Positions 32,514 through 41,178 of a DNA stretch of 64,000 bases are shown here, piece after piece. Within the stretch, counting starts at the first letter, position 1; each line of letters starts with the position of its first letter. A model generated the notes under the pieces. The model had not been told where the DNA came from, ran no database searches, and was given only the letters and a program-made list of their open reading frames with translations. Source of the stretch: an uncultured Collinsella sp. (lineage in GTDB: Bacteria > Actinomycetota > Coriobacteriia > Coriobacteriales > Coriobacteriaceae); contig UQLD01000009.1 of the NCBI GenBank assembly GCA_900541855.1, forward strand, positions 1 through 64,000, read 5' to 3'. Position numbers and translations under genes: made by a program.

Positions 32514-35255
32514 TCACTCGTCGAGCAGGAGGTCCGAGGAGCCGAGGCGCTCTTCTCGCGCCGGGGCGGCGCTCACGCTTATGTAGTCGAAGACATATGC
32601 GATCTCGCTTACGGGAACCTCTACGCGATAGCGCGTCGAGATGCTCGAGAAGCTCTGCCTGAAGGACTCGATGAAATCGGCACGCTCCTCCTCGAAGCGG
32701 TCCTGGCCAACGTAGGTCTCAATGGGGTTTCTGGTAACAAGGCGCTCGACGAGACAGCAGAGGTGGACGTAGAGCCCAATGATGGCGTTGCTGCCGATCT
32801 TCTCGCCTGTCCTGCGCTGAAGCTCGTGCACGGCGCTCTCGATCTCGTGGAATAGCCGCTCCGGGTCGAGGATGGTGATGGAGCGGATGACGTTCTGCAG
32901 CGTCATGTTCGAGAGCAACTTCTCGTGGAAAGAAGAGAGCTCGGAAGCGTCAAGCCACCTGCCGAACACGGCATCGACCTTAGAGGCGGACGCCGTCGAC
33001 ATGATGTCCTCGAGGGCGACGAAGGGGATGGAGGCGACCCCGGGGTCTCCCGTGCCGATGACGGCGCAGACGCGGTGCTCGGAGAAAACGGCGTCGTTCG
33101 ACCCGTTCGCGACGAGCTGCTTGAAGGGCCTCGTGAGCAGGCGCGCGCCTATGGTGCGCGGGAGGCTCTGCGAGACGAGCTGGCGTATCCTCTCCGCGGC
33201 GTCGACCCCGGACTCGGAGCAGAAGACGATGGCGTCCTCACGGTTGACGCGCTCGATCACCTTGCAGTGCGTCACGCACGCGGCGGTCGCATCGCCAAGA
33301 ACCTCGGCGATGGACTTGCCGCCGAGCAGCCCGACCCCGATCTCGAGCGCAAGACCAGTAGAGACGTTGTTCACCACGCCGATAGTGGAGTCGGTAACGT
33401 TCTCGAGGGCCTTATAGGCCTCCTCCAAGGAGCCCATGTCGACGAGGAACACGACCCCGGTGCAGTAGGAATGGCGGTCGACGAGGCGCTGGAGCGGACC
33501 GACGATATCCTTCAGCTGCTGGTCGTAGGGCATGTCGACCGCCTCGTACACATGCATGCCGAGCATACGGTTCGCCGCGTCGGCGATGCTCGTCGCCGTT
33601 GAGTAGCCGTGGGACAAGATGACGCAGAGCGTTCGAAGGGCCTTCGCGTCGCGAGACTCCGATGCGACGCACAGCGTCAGAAGCGTCTTCGTGAAGTGAT
33701 CGAGCGAGATTCCCAGCGCCCCTTCCACGTCTGCGGCGACCTGATCGGAGACGCTCGAGGCAAACGGCAATTCGGAGGTCACGGCACCGAGGAGATGGGA
33801 GATTTGCTCCGCACAGGCAGACTTTCGCTTAGCCAGGCCGATGCCCGGCCACAACTGCAGGCAAATCTCCTGGGCCAGTAGAAAAGCGACCTTCCTCGAA
33901 AGCTCGATGCCATAAGAAGAGCCTGCGTCGGCAAGGACCGCGCCCACGATGCGCTCGAAGGCGCGCGACCTCGAGGAGGTAACGCCGCGGCCGAAGATCA
34001 AGTGATCCTCAACGCCGCGCACAGCAGAGACAGCTTGCGAGACGAGCTCGGAGACAGAGAGCTCCCCGGCGCAGAATCGCTCATCGAGAGAGCACAGGGC
34101 ATCGAGCGCCTGCTCGACCGGCCCTGTGCTCTCGGCGGCATCCAGGGACGCGTCGATCAGAACGCCATCGTCGGGCTGTTGATCGATCTGCGCGGAGGAG
34201 AGGAGCCCGCTGGGAAGAAGATACGGGCGAACGACGACGTAGTCGCCCTCGCGATTGAGGAACGCTTTGGCGCAGCAGTTCGTCACGCAGGCGCGCAAGC
34301 CGGCGATGTTATCGGAAAAGTCCGCGTTCACGAGGCAACGGTATGCGCCGCGGCTAATCTTCACATCAGAACCGATTCGGCACCCCTCGCTGCGCAGGAA
34401 GCTCAAGATGAGATCCTCGCGCTCCTCGGGGGTCCGCTCCTTGAGTGAGGGGACGCGGGCACAGATGGGCATTTTGCTGTAGGCCGAGGAAACCTTCAGG
34501 TCATCGGCGGAAAGCGTCGTCGAAAGAACGAGGCGAGCGCGCGGCGCATCCTGGGAGGCATCGAGCCCGAGGGCCGTCGCAAGGCAGTGCTCCATCGCAG
34601 AGGGAGAGAGTGCCTCGATGCCGTTGACAAAAACCACACCCCCGCGCGATTTCGCGATCGACTCGTCAAGAAGCCCGTTGAACGAGGCGGCGTCCGGGAC
34701 CCCGGCGCAGTCGATGCGCGCATAGGAGGAGTCGCGGGACAGCAAGCCCTGGTTCTTGCCGTACTCGTACACAAGGCGAGAAAGGAAAGACTTACCGACA
34801 CCCACGCCGCCGCTCAAGAGGATGGGTAGGCCAAACGGAGGGTACTGAGCCGCAGCCTTGCACTGCTCGACAACGGAGCTGAGGCTCAGGTCGAAGCCCA
34901 CGGCACGCGCGAAGTCGCGGTGATCGGCGATTCCCGTCGCCTGGATGAGGTCGGCGAGCGAGGCGTACTCGCTTGCAGAGAGCTTTACCTGAAAACGCTT
35001 CTGGAACGCGCGGCGATGAAAATAACGGACAGGCCTGCCCGCCACCTTAACCACAAGGCCGGCGCGAACAAGGTCGTTGAGGTACTGGCTCGCCAGGCTC
35101 CTGGAGATGATGAGCGTCTCGGCGATGTCGGAGGTGGACAAACGGGCAAGGTCGTCGAGCGAGACGGCAGAGGTAAGGGCCTCGAGATGCTCGAGAATCC
35201 TGTCCCTCATGTCGACGGGTTTCTTTGCCAAGCTGTCCTGTGTGGTCTTGTCCAT
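32514..35255 (-). CDS. LevR-type PRD/AAA transcriptional regulator with degenerate AAA domain
   Basis: 913 residues. Winged helix about 20-75 (LIISRSLASQYLNDLVRAG). AAA domain 130-360: P-loop GGVGVGKS at 149-156 is intact, but the Walker B region reads VVFVNGIEAL where sigma-54 activators have LFLDEIH, and no GAFTGA is present. A mannose-type EIIA domain about 600-720 contains GVVFLVDMGSLEEAY. PRD-like helical regions flank it, including IIGLYVHLCCLVERL. GAGGAGG precedes the ATG. Likely controls the downstream PTS/GH172 genes in response to PTS phosphorylation. Without GAFTGA it should not work as a classical sigma-54 activator. Confidence 0.85.
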   Translation of the reverse strand: MDKTTQDSLAKKPVDMRDRILEHLEALTSAVSLDDLARLSTSDIAETLIISRSLASQYLNDLVRAGLVVKVAGRPVRYFHRRAFQKRFQVKLSASEYASLADLIQATGIADHRDFARAVGFDLSLSSVVEQCKAAAQYPPFGLPILLSGGVGVGKSFLSRLVYEYGKNQGLLSRDSSYARIDCAGVPDAASFNGLLDESIAKSRGGVVFVNGIEALSPSAMEHCLATALGLDASQDAPRARLVLSTTLSADDLKVSSAYSKMPICARVPSLKERTPEEREDLILSFLRSEGCRIGSDVKISRGAYRCLVNADFSDNIAGLRACVTNCCAKAFLNREGDYVVVRPYLLPSGLLSSAQIDQQPDDGVLIDASLDAAESTGPVEQALDALCSLDERFCAGELSVSELVSQAVSAVRGVEDHLIFGRGVTSSRSRAFERIVGAVLADAGSSYGIELSRKVAFLLAQEICLQLWPGIGLAKRKSACAEQISHLLGAVTSELPFASSVSDQVAADVEGALGISLDHFTKTLLTLCVASESRDAKALRTLCVILSHGYSTATSIADAANRMLGMHVYEAVDMPYDQQLKDIVGPLQRLVDRHSYCTGVVFLVDMGSLEEAYKALENVTDSTIGVVNNVSTGLALEIGVGLLGGKSIAEVLGDATAACVTHCKVIERVNREDAIVFCSESGVDAAERIRQLVSQSLPRTIGARLLTRPFKQLVANGSNDAVFSEHRVCAVIGTGDPGVASIPFVALEDIMSTASASKVDAVFGRWLDASELSSFHEKLLSNMTLQNVIRSITILDPERLFHEIESAVHELQRRTGEKIGSNAIIGLYVHLCCLVERLVTRNPIETYVGQDRFEEERADFIESFRQSFSSISTRYRVEVPVSEIAYVFDYISVSAAPAREERLGSSDLLLDE

Positions 35256-35261
35256 GACTTC

Positions 35262-35935
35262 TTACCTCCTCGTACAAGGAGTATAAGGGGAGAACAGAGA
35301 ACGGAAGGGGGCGCGTGGGGGAATCAACAGCTCCGAGGAAAAGTCCACCACTTGAGGGGCAGAAAGCAACGGTCATTGAACATTCAGGGCCGACGCTCAA
35401 CACTTCGGCTCGACACTTCGCTTTGGAAAGGGCCCTGCGCGATGGTGCAGCCCTCCATCTCGCAGCACAGGTCGCCGAAGGTCGCGAGGATGCGCTCCTT
35501 CTGTTCCGTGGGCGAGACGGCTCGGTGGGCAAGGTCTTCTCAAAAAGGTCGTCCGACGCCGCAAGACCTCGATGACCGACTACCGCCTCGAGCAAGTGGC
35601 GGATTACCTCTGCACCATCGAACTTGCCTTGGTCAAGTGCGAGGCCAAGGAGAACGGTGAGACGTACAACAAGTTCTTCGGAGGTATAGGCTCTTTCAAA
35701 AGGAACTGGCTCAAGCAAGCCCGCAGCAAGCGGATATAGGTGGTCTCGCGGTTTCGCAAGGAACGGCCAGCTCTCCTCTGGCGAGGAACTCCGGGCGACG
35801 TGCCTCGAGCGGCAGAAGCTGAAGCGCAAGCAGAAGCAGCGCGGGCATTGATCGGTGCCGACATGGGCCCAGACGTGAACAGTGCTACGTCCCCTGTTCA
35901 CGGGGCGCGAAACCGCAAAGGTTGCACAGAGGTTG
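35262..35935. other. degraded sequence, no intact gene
   Basis: On the plus strand a frame from ATG 35572 reads TDYRLEQVADYLCTIELA and FFGGIGSFKRNWLKQA to a stop at 35737. On the minus strand another stretch (about 35440-35524) reads AVSPTEQKERILATFGDL and DLCCEMEG. Both look protein-like but fragmentary, and neither is a family I recognise. They may be remains of a mobile element. Confidence 0.35.
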
Positions 35936-35936
35936 C

Positions 35937-35976
35937 AAAATAAGAAGCCCCCGACCTGTTTTCGCAGGCCAGAGGC
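35937..35976 (-). terminator. guaA terminator
   Basis: A 12-bp stem with G-U pairs: GCCCCCGACCTG (35947-35958) and CAGGCCAGAGGC (35965-35976), loop TTTTCG. Minus-strand RNA ends with a U-rich tail. 20 bp after the guaA stop. Confidence 0.8.
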
Positions 35977-35996
35977 TTGAAATCAACGAATATCGT

Positions 35997-37595
35997 TTAT
36001 TCCCACTCGATGGTCGCGGGCGGCTTGGACGTGATGTCGTAGCACACGCGGTTGGCGCCGGGAACCTCGGCCACGATGCGGCCGGAGATGCGAGCCAGCA
36101 CGTCGTAAGGCAGCTTGGCCCAGTCGGCGGTCATGGCATCGCTGGACTCGACGGCACGCAGGATGATCGGGCGCTGATAGGTGCGCTCGTCGCCCATAAC
36201 GCCGACGGACTTGATATCAGGCAGGACCGCGAAATACTGCCAGCAGCTGTGCTCGGAGTTGCGCTCGCCGGTCTGTTCAAACAGACGCTGGTTGTAGGCG
36301 TCAAGCTCCTCGCGCACGATGGCGTCGGCGTTCTTGAGGATCTCGAGCTTCTCCTTGTCGACCGCACCGATGATGCGGATGGCCAGACCCGGGCCCGGGA
36401 AAGGCTGGCGGAACACGATGTGACCCGGCAGGCCCAGTGCCAGACCAAGTGCGCGGACCTCGTCCTTAAAGAAGTGGTCGAGCGGCTCAATGAGGTCGAA
36501 GTGTACGCCCTCGGGGAACGGGATCAGGTTGTGATGGCTCTTGATGGTGGCCGTCTTGCCGCCCGTCTTGCGAGCGCCGGACTCGATGATGTCGGGGTAG
36601 ATGGTGCCCTGAGCCAGGTACTTGACCGGCTTGCCATCGGTCTCGAGCTGCTGCGCCACGGCGAAGAACTCTTTCCAGAACTGCGTACCGATGATGCGGC
36701 GCTTCTCCTCGGGCTCGGTCACGCCGGCCAGAAGCTCGGCATAGCGGTCCTCGGCGTGGACGTGGATAAAGTCGACGTCAAACTGCTTGGTGAAGACCTC
36801 CTCCACCTGCTCGGGCTCGCCCTTGCGCAGCAGGCCGTGGTTGATGAACACGCAGGTCATCTGCTTGCCCACGGCGCGAGCGCCCAGCGCAGCCACGACG
36901 GAGGAGTCGACGCCGCCGGACAGGGCCAGAATCACGCGGTCGTCGCCGACCTTCTCGCGGAAGTCTGCCGTCATGGTCTCGACCAGGTTGTCCATGCTCC
37001 AGTTGGGCTCCAGGCCACAGATCTCAAACAGGAAGTTGCTCAGCAGCTGCTGACCGTACTCGGAATGCTTGACCTCGGGATGGAACTGCGTGGTGAAAAT
37101 CTTGCGCTCGACGCACTCCATAGCGGCAACCGGGCACACGTCGGTGCTGGCGGTAACGGTAAAGCCCTCGGGCACCTCAGACACGGCGTCGCGGTGGCTC
37201 ATCCACACGGTCTGCTCCATGGGCGTGGAGTTAAAGAGCTTGGCGCCGGCCGTGCGCGTGATGGTAGCGCGGCCGTACTCGCCCACCTCGGAGTGGCCAA
37301 CCTTGCCGCCGAGCGTCACAGCCGTAATCTGATGGCCGTAGCAAAAGCCCAGGACGGGAAGGCCCAGGTCAAAGATGGCGGGATCGATGGACGGAGCGTC
37401 CTCGGCATACACAGAAGCCGGGCCGCCGGAAAGGATGAGCGCAGAGGCGTTCATCTCGCGAATCTCGTCGGCCGAGATGTCGCAGGGGACAATCTCGGAA
37501 TACACGTTGAGGTCGCGGACGCGACGGGCAATGAGCTGACCGTACTGCGCACCAAAGTCGAGTACGAGGACCTTTGCGGAAGCCTTTTGATCCAT
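35997..37595 (-). CDS. guaA: GMP synthase (glutamine-hydrolysing)
   Basis: 532 residues, full length. Class I amidotransferase domain with catalytic Cys in VLGFCYGHQITAV and the His/Glu region QFHPEVKHSEYG. ATP-pyrophosphatase loop ALSGGVDSSVVAALG, and the dimerisation domain to TIEWE. Converts XMP to GMP with glutamine. Monocistronic, divergent from ansA. Confidence 0.97.
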   Translation of the reverse strand: MDQKASAKVLVLDFGAQYGQLIARRVRDLNVYSEIVPCDISADEIREMNASALILSGGPASVYAEDAPSIDPAIFDLGLPVLGFCYGHQITAVTLGGKVGHSEVGEYGRATITRTAGAKLFNSTPMEQTVWMSHRDAVSEVPEGFTVTASTDVCPVAAMECVERKIFTTQFHPEVKHSEYGQQLLSNFLFEICGLEPNWSMDNLVETMTADFREKVGDDRVILALSGGVDSSVVAALGARAVGKQMTCVFINHGLLRKGEPEQVEEVFTKQFDVDFIHVHAEDRYAELLAGVTEPEEKRRIIGTQFWKEFFAVAQQLETDGKPVKYLAQGTIYPDIIESGARKTGGKTATIKSHHNLIPFPEGVHFDLIEPLDHFFKDEVRALGLALGLPGHIVFRQPFPGPGLAIRIIGAVDKEKLEILKNADAIVREELDAYNQRLFEQTGERNSEHSCWQYFAVLPDIKSVGVMGDERTYQRPIILRAVESSDAMTADWAKLPYDVLARISGRIVAEVPGANRVCYDITSKPPATIEWE

Positions 37596-37750
37596 GGTTT
37601 CCCCCTCTTGTTGGCGGGGAGCCGGTGCCCACCCGCGCGAATAAACGAAAACAGCTTACATAGTGTACACGTTATATGGGGTTTCTCGTCCCTCACAGCC
37701 ATCAGCGCACGGCAAACGCACGACCTGGGCCCTATCTGACGGCGATTGAA

Positions 37751-37811
37751 GTATTACCAAACGTTACAGATGATGTAATACGTTTGAACATTGGACGCCC
37801 TGTGCCACAAT
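37751..37811 (+). promoter_or_regulatory. ansA promoter with overlapping inverted repeats
   Basis: GTATTAC (37751-37757)/GTAATAC (37775-37781) and CAAACGT (37758-37764)/ACGTTTG (37780-37786) interlock. TTGAAC (37784-37789), a 16-nt spacer and CACAAT (37806-37811) form the promoter. The repeats abut the -35, so this looks like an operator for an unidentified regulator. Confidence 0.45.
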
Positions 37812-37862
37812 ACTGCCGAACGACTCCGCCTCTGCGGCGGCAAATACGATAGGAATACCAGC

Positions 37863-38876
37863 ATGAAGCGCATCCTTCTCATCGCCACGGGCGGCACCAT
37901 CGCATCGACCGAGGACGGCAACGGCCTCTCCCCCGCCCTGACCGGTGAGGAGCTCGCCCAGAGCGTCCCCGAGATCTCGGGCCTCTGCGAGCTCGACGTC
38001 GTGCAGCCCATGAACATCGACAGCACCAATATGCGCCCCAGTGACTGGATGCGTATCCGCGACGTCATCGTCGAGGGTTATGCCGACCACGACGGCTTCG
38101 TGATTCTACACGGCACCGACACCATGAGCTACACCGCGGCAGCGCTTTCCTACCTGATTCAGGACAGCCCCAAGCCCATCGTGCTCACCGGCTCGCAAAA
38201 GCCCATGGGCAACCCATTTACTGACGCCAAACTCAACCTGTACCAGAGCCTGCTCTATGCGCTCGACGAGCATTCGCACGACGTCTCGATCGTGTTTGGC
38301 GGCGTCGCCATTGCCGGCACGCGCGCCCGCAAACAGCGCACCATGAGCTTTAACGCGTTCATTAGCGTCAACTATCCGCCCATCGCCTATATCCGCAACG
38401 ACCGCATCGTGCGCAACGGGCTCCACGGCACTCGTCAGGGCGAAAACCCGGTGCGTTTCTACGACAGCATCGACCCGCGCGTATTTGTACTCAAGCTTAC
38501 GCCCGGCGTAAACCCGGGCATCCTCGACGCCCTTGCCGATAGCTACGACGCCGTGATTCTGGAGACCTTTGGCATTGGCGGTATCCCCGAGTTTGGCGAG
38601 TCGGGCGAGTCGTTCCAAGAGGCAATTTTCCGCTGGGTCGATTCGGGCCGCACTGTCGTTATGACCACACAGGTCCCCGAGGAGGGCCTCGATTTGGGTG
38701 TTTATGAGGTCGGCCGTGCCTACGCCGACCATCCGGGCATTCTACGCGGCGACGATATGACAACCGAGACGCTCGTGGCCAAAACCATGTGGGCACTCGG
38801 CCAGTCACGTGATGCGGCAGAGATTCAACGCCTGTTCTACAGCCAAGTCAATCACGACCGTATCCCGATGGTGTAA
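37863..38876 (+). CDS. ansA: type I L-asparaginase
   Basis: 337 residues from ATG 37863. Catalytic Thr12 region ATGGTIASTEDG, second Thr in HGTDTMSYTAAAL, and LTGSQKPMG. Cytoplasmic, no signal peptide. Hydrolyses asparagine to aspartate and ammonia. Stops 22 bp before the convergent XRE gene. Confidence 0.94.
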   Translation: MKRILLIATGGTIASTEDGNGLSPALTGEELAQSVPEISGLCELDVVQPMNIDSTNMRPSDWMRIRDVIVEGYADHDGFVILHGTDTMSYTAAALSYLIQDSPKPIVLTGSQKPMGNPFTDAKLNLYQSLLYALDEHSHDVSIVFGGVAIAGTRARKQRTMSFNAFISVNYPPIAYIRNDRIVRNGLHGTRQGENPVRFYDSIDPRVFVLKLTPGVNPGILDALADSYDAVILETFGIGGIPEFGESGESFQEAIFRWVDSGRTVVMTTQVPEEGLDLGVYEVGRAYADHPGILRGDDMTTETLVAKTMWALGQSRDAAEIQRLFYSQVNHDRIPMV

Positions 38877-38898
38877 TTCAGTTTTCGACGGGTATCCC

Positions 38899-39117
38899 CT
38901 ATTCGATGCCCTCGAGAAGCTCCGATACCGTCATGCCAAGCGCGGGCGCAATCTTAAATAAAACCTTGAGCGTGAAATTTGCCGTCCCATCTTCGATTCG
39001 GTCGAGGTAGGGTCGGCTGATTCCTGTCGCCACGCAAAAATCGACCTTGGAGATACCAAGGGCCTTGCGCGTCCGCTCAACTCGCTCGCCAAGAATCTGT
39101 TTCGCATGCTCATTCAT
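38899..39117 (-). CDS. XRE-family helix-turn-helix regulator
   Basis: 72 residues from ATG 39117. It is essentially one helix-turn-helix domain: LGISKVDFCVATGISRPYLDRIEDG and TLKVLFKIAPALG. A longer start at TTG 39141 is possible. Divergent from a small gene at 39194, with a perfect palindrome between them at 39151-39166, its likely binding site. No ligand domain. Confidence 0.88.
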   Translation of the reverse strand: MNEHAKQILGERVERTRKALGISKVDFCVATGISRPYLDRIEDGTANFTLKVLFKIAPALGMTVSELLEGIE

Positions 39118-39150
39118 GCAGACGAGTCTGAAATGGAGCAAAACAAAAAC

Positions 39151-39166
39151 GTAAACTATAGTTTAC
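39151..39166. promoter_or_regulatory. perfect 16-bp palindrome between divergent genes
   Basis: GTAAACTATAGTTTAC is self-complementary and the flanks AAAC/ATTT nearly extend it. It sits between the XRE regulator and the divergent gene and is the best operator candidate in the window. Confidence 0.65.
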
Positions 39167-39193
39167 ATTTTGCCGAATATACAGGAGTTTTCT

Positions 39194-39583
39194 ATGTCGG
39201 CTTGCTCAATTTGCATGCGTCAGAAATCACGCTGCTCAGACGGCGCGCAGCCCAAGCTTGTCGTCGTTGAGGCCGAATGCCTTTCCCCGGACGAACGCAC
39301 AGCCTTTACGCTGCTATCGAGCCGTGTTGCGACCGCACTGCTCCCCGACCCGGCGAGAGGCGAGCTCGCCGCTCAATGCCGAACGCACGGCTGCGCCCTT
39401 GACCAGGCCGTAGTAATAGCAACCAGCCAGCGTGGCCTGCCCCTCCTTTTAGAAGCCGGTATCGCGCTCTGCCTTCGCGGCGCCGGATACGAAAACGAGA
39501 CCGCCGCCGATATGGTCTTTAAACCACGATCGAGCGGCGGCCTCGCAGCAGCCATTGAATATGCGTGCAGGCTCGTTGCCTAA
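39194..39583 (+). CDS. HAD-like hydrolase fragment/small protein
   Basis: 129 residues from ATG 39194 with AGGAG 6 nt upstream. The first 30 residues contain a Cys cluster (CSICMRQKSRC). The rest, with LPLLLEAGIALCLRGAGYEN and ADMVFKPRSSGGLAAAIEY, resembles the C-terminal part of Cof-type HAD phosphatases. The catalytic DxD and motif II are absent, so it is not an active phosphatase of the usual kind. Divergent from the XRE gene and likely controlled by it. Confidence 0.7.
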   Translation: MSACSICMRQKSRCSDGAQPKLVVVEAECLSPDERTAFTLLSSRVATALLPDPARGELAAQCRTHGCALDQAVVIATSQRGLPLLLEAGIALCLRGAGYENETAADMVFKPRSSGGLAAAIEYACRLVA

Positions 39584-39592
39584 AAGGACAAG

Positions 39593-39976
39593 CTAGAAAC
39601 CAAAGCCAAAGCCCGTTCCGGTAATCGCCGAATACATAAAGTAGACGTTGATCACGTTGAGGAACACACCCGTGATGCAACCGTTGCGCAGGTAGCGCTC
39701 GCACACGATGCGCGCCATGGCGGCGGAATCCTCATTGTTCTTTGCCTGGCGTCCCGCCGTAAAGTACGTCGCCACGCTCAACAGCAGGTTGAGCACCGGA
39801 AGTGCCAGCAGCTCGTAGCTCTTGCCCCAGCGCGTCACCTCGCCGGCGGCATTAAACTTCGTTGCCACCTCGGGACCAATGTTGGGGATAACACACGCTG
39901 CGACCACCAGCGGAAGCACTGCAAGTACCAGCAGCGCGATGCCCATGTAGCCGGCTTTTTTGCCATATTTAAACAT
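39593..39976 (-). CDS. DUF1648-type membrane protein
   Basis: 127 residues with three or four hydrophobic segments (YMGIALLVLAVLPLVVAACV, ELLALPVLNLLLSVA, ITGVFLNVINVYFM). The GPEVATKFNAAGEVTRWG segment fits the DUF1648/SdpI N-terminal motif. 11 bp after ychF on the same strand, so co-transcribed. Function unknown; SdpI homologues give immunity to a toxin. Confidence 0.75.
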   Translation of the reverse strand: MFKYGKKAGYMGIALLVLAVLPLVVAACVIPNIGPEVATKFNAAGEVTRWGKSYELLALPVLNLLLSVATYFTAGRQAKNNEDSAAMARIVCERYLRNGCITGVFLNVINVYFMYSAITGTGFGFGF

Positions 39977-39987
39977 GCGCGTCGTCC

Positions 39988-41064
39988 TTACACGTTAAAG
40001 CGGAAGTGCACGACGTCGCCATCAGCCATGACATACTCTTTGCCCTCGATGCGCAGCTTGCCGGCGGCCTTGGCGCCCTGCTCACCGCCGAGCTCGATGT
40101 AGTCGTCATAGCCAATGACCTCGGCCTTAATAAAGCCACGCTCAAAGTCGGTGTGGATGACACCGGCGGCCTGCGGGGCGGTCGCGCCCTGACGCACCGT
40201 CCAGGCCTTGACCTCCATCTCGCCGGCCGTAAAGAACGACTGCAGGCCGAGCAGCTTGTAGGCAGCCTGAGCGAGCACGTCCAGGCCGGGCTGTTCCAGG
40301 CCCAGGCTTTCCAGGTAGTCGGCGGCGTCCTCGGGATCGAGCTCGGAAAGCTCGGCCTCGATCTTGGCGCAGATAGGCAGCGGCTTGACGCCGTCGATGG
40401 GTGCCAGATCGTCGTTGAGCATATCCTCGTCCACGTTGGCCACATACAGGATGGGCTTCATGGTGAGCAGGAACAGGCCCTTGGCGGCGGCACGCTCCTC
40501 GTCGGTCATCTCCATGGATGCGGCGCGCTTGCCCTCGTTGAGCCAGGCAAGCAGGCGCTTGGCCACCTCGAACTTGGGCATGAGCTCCTTGTCGCGCTTG
40601 GCCTCCTTCTCGAGCTTGGGCAGCTGCTTCTCGAGCGTGCCCATGTCGGCCAGGATAAGCTCGGTCATGATAGTGTCGGCATCGCCGGCGGGATCGACGA
40701 ACTCGCCGGTGCGACCCACCTCGCGCATAACGTTGGGATCCTTAAAGTAGCGCACGACCTCACAGATGGCATCGGTCTCGCGTATGTTTGCCAGGAACTG
40801 GTTGCCCAGACCCTCGCCCTCGTTAGCGCCCTTCACCAGACCTGCGATGTCGACGAACTCGACCGTCGCCGGCACGATGCGACCCGGGTGAACGATGTCG
40901 GCGAGCTTTTGCAAGCGGCTATCGGGCACGTCGACGATACCCACGTTGGGGTCGATCGTGGCGAACGGGTAGTTGGCGGCAAGGCCGGTCTTTTTGGTAA
41001 GCGCGGTGAACAGCGTCGACTTGCCCACGTTGGGCAGGCCCACGATACCGATGGAAAGGGACAC
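39988..41064 (-). CDS. ychF: YchF/OLA1 redox-responsive ATPase
   Basis: 358 residues. P-loop GLPNVGKSTLFTAL, switch and DxxG-like region DIAGLVKGANEGEGLGNQF, TGS-like C-terminus (FIKAEVIGYDDYIEL). The start is a GTG with AAAAGGAG upstream. It binds ATP rather than GTP and associates with ribosomes or stress proteins. Housekeeping gene. Confidence 0.96.
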   Translation of the reverse strand: MSLSIGIVGLPNVGKSTLFTALTKKTGLAANYPFATIDPNVGIVDVPDSRLQKLADIVHPGRIVPATVEFVDIAGLVKGANEGEGLGNQFLANIRETDAICEVVRYFKDPNVMREVGRTGEFVDPAGDADTIMTELILADMGTLEKQLPKLEKEAKRDKELMPKFEVAKRLLAWLNEGKRAASMEMTDEERAAAKGLFLLTMKPILYVANVDEDMLNDDLAPIDGVKPLPICAKIEAELSELDPEDAADYLESLGLEQPGLDVLAQAAYKLLGLQSFFTAGEMEVKAWTVRQGATAPQAAGVIHTDFERGFIKAEVIGYDDYIELGGEQGAKAAGKLRIEGKEYVMADGDVVHFRFNV

Positions 41065-41107
41065 GACAGCTCCTTTTGGTACAGGTACTTCAAACCGTAT
41101 TAGTATA

Positions 41108-41151
41108 GCGCCGCCGCAGCATCCGGGCGAATCCGGACACCGCGGCGGCGC
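41108..41151 (-). terminator. hairpin after the Fe-S protein gene
   Basis: GCGCCGCCGC (41108-41117) pairs with GCGGCGGCGC (41142-41151); the loop carries a second small CCGG hairpin. It lies between the four-cluster ferredoxin-like gene and ychF. No clear U tract. Confidence 0.55.
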
Positions 41152-41178
41152 AAATGAAGCAGAGATAGAGCTCGCTGA

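Noticed and set aside
35922..37739. 605-codon plus-strand open frame
   Set aside because: Antisense to guaA, which has full catalytic motifs.
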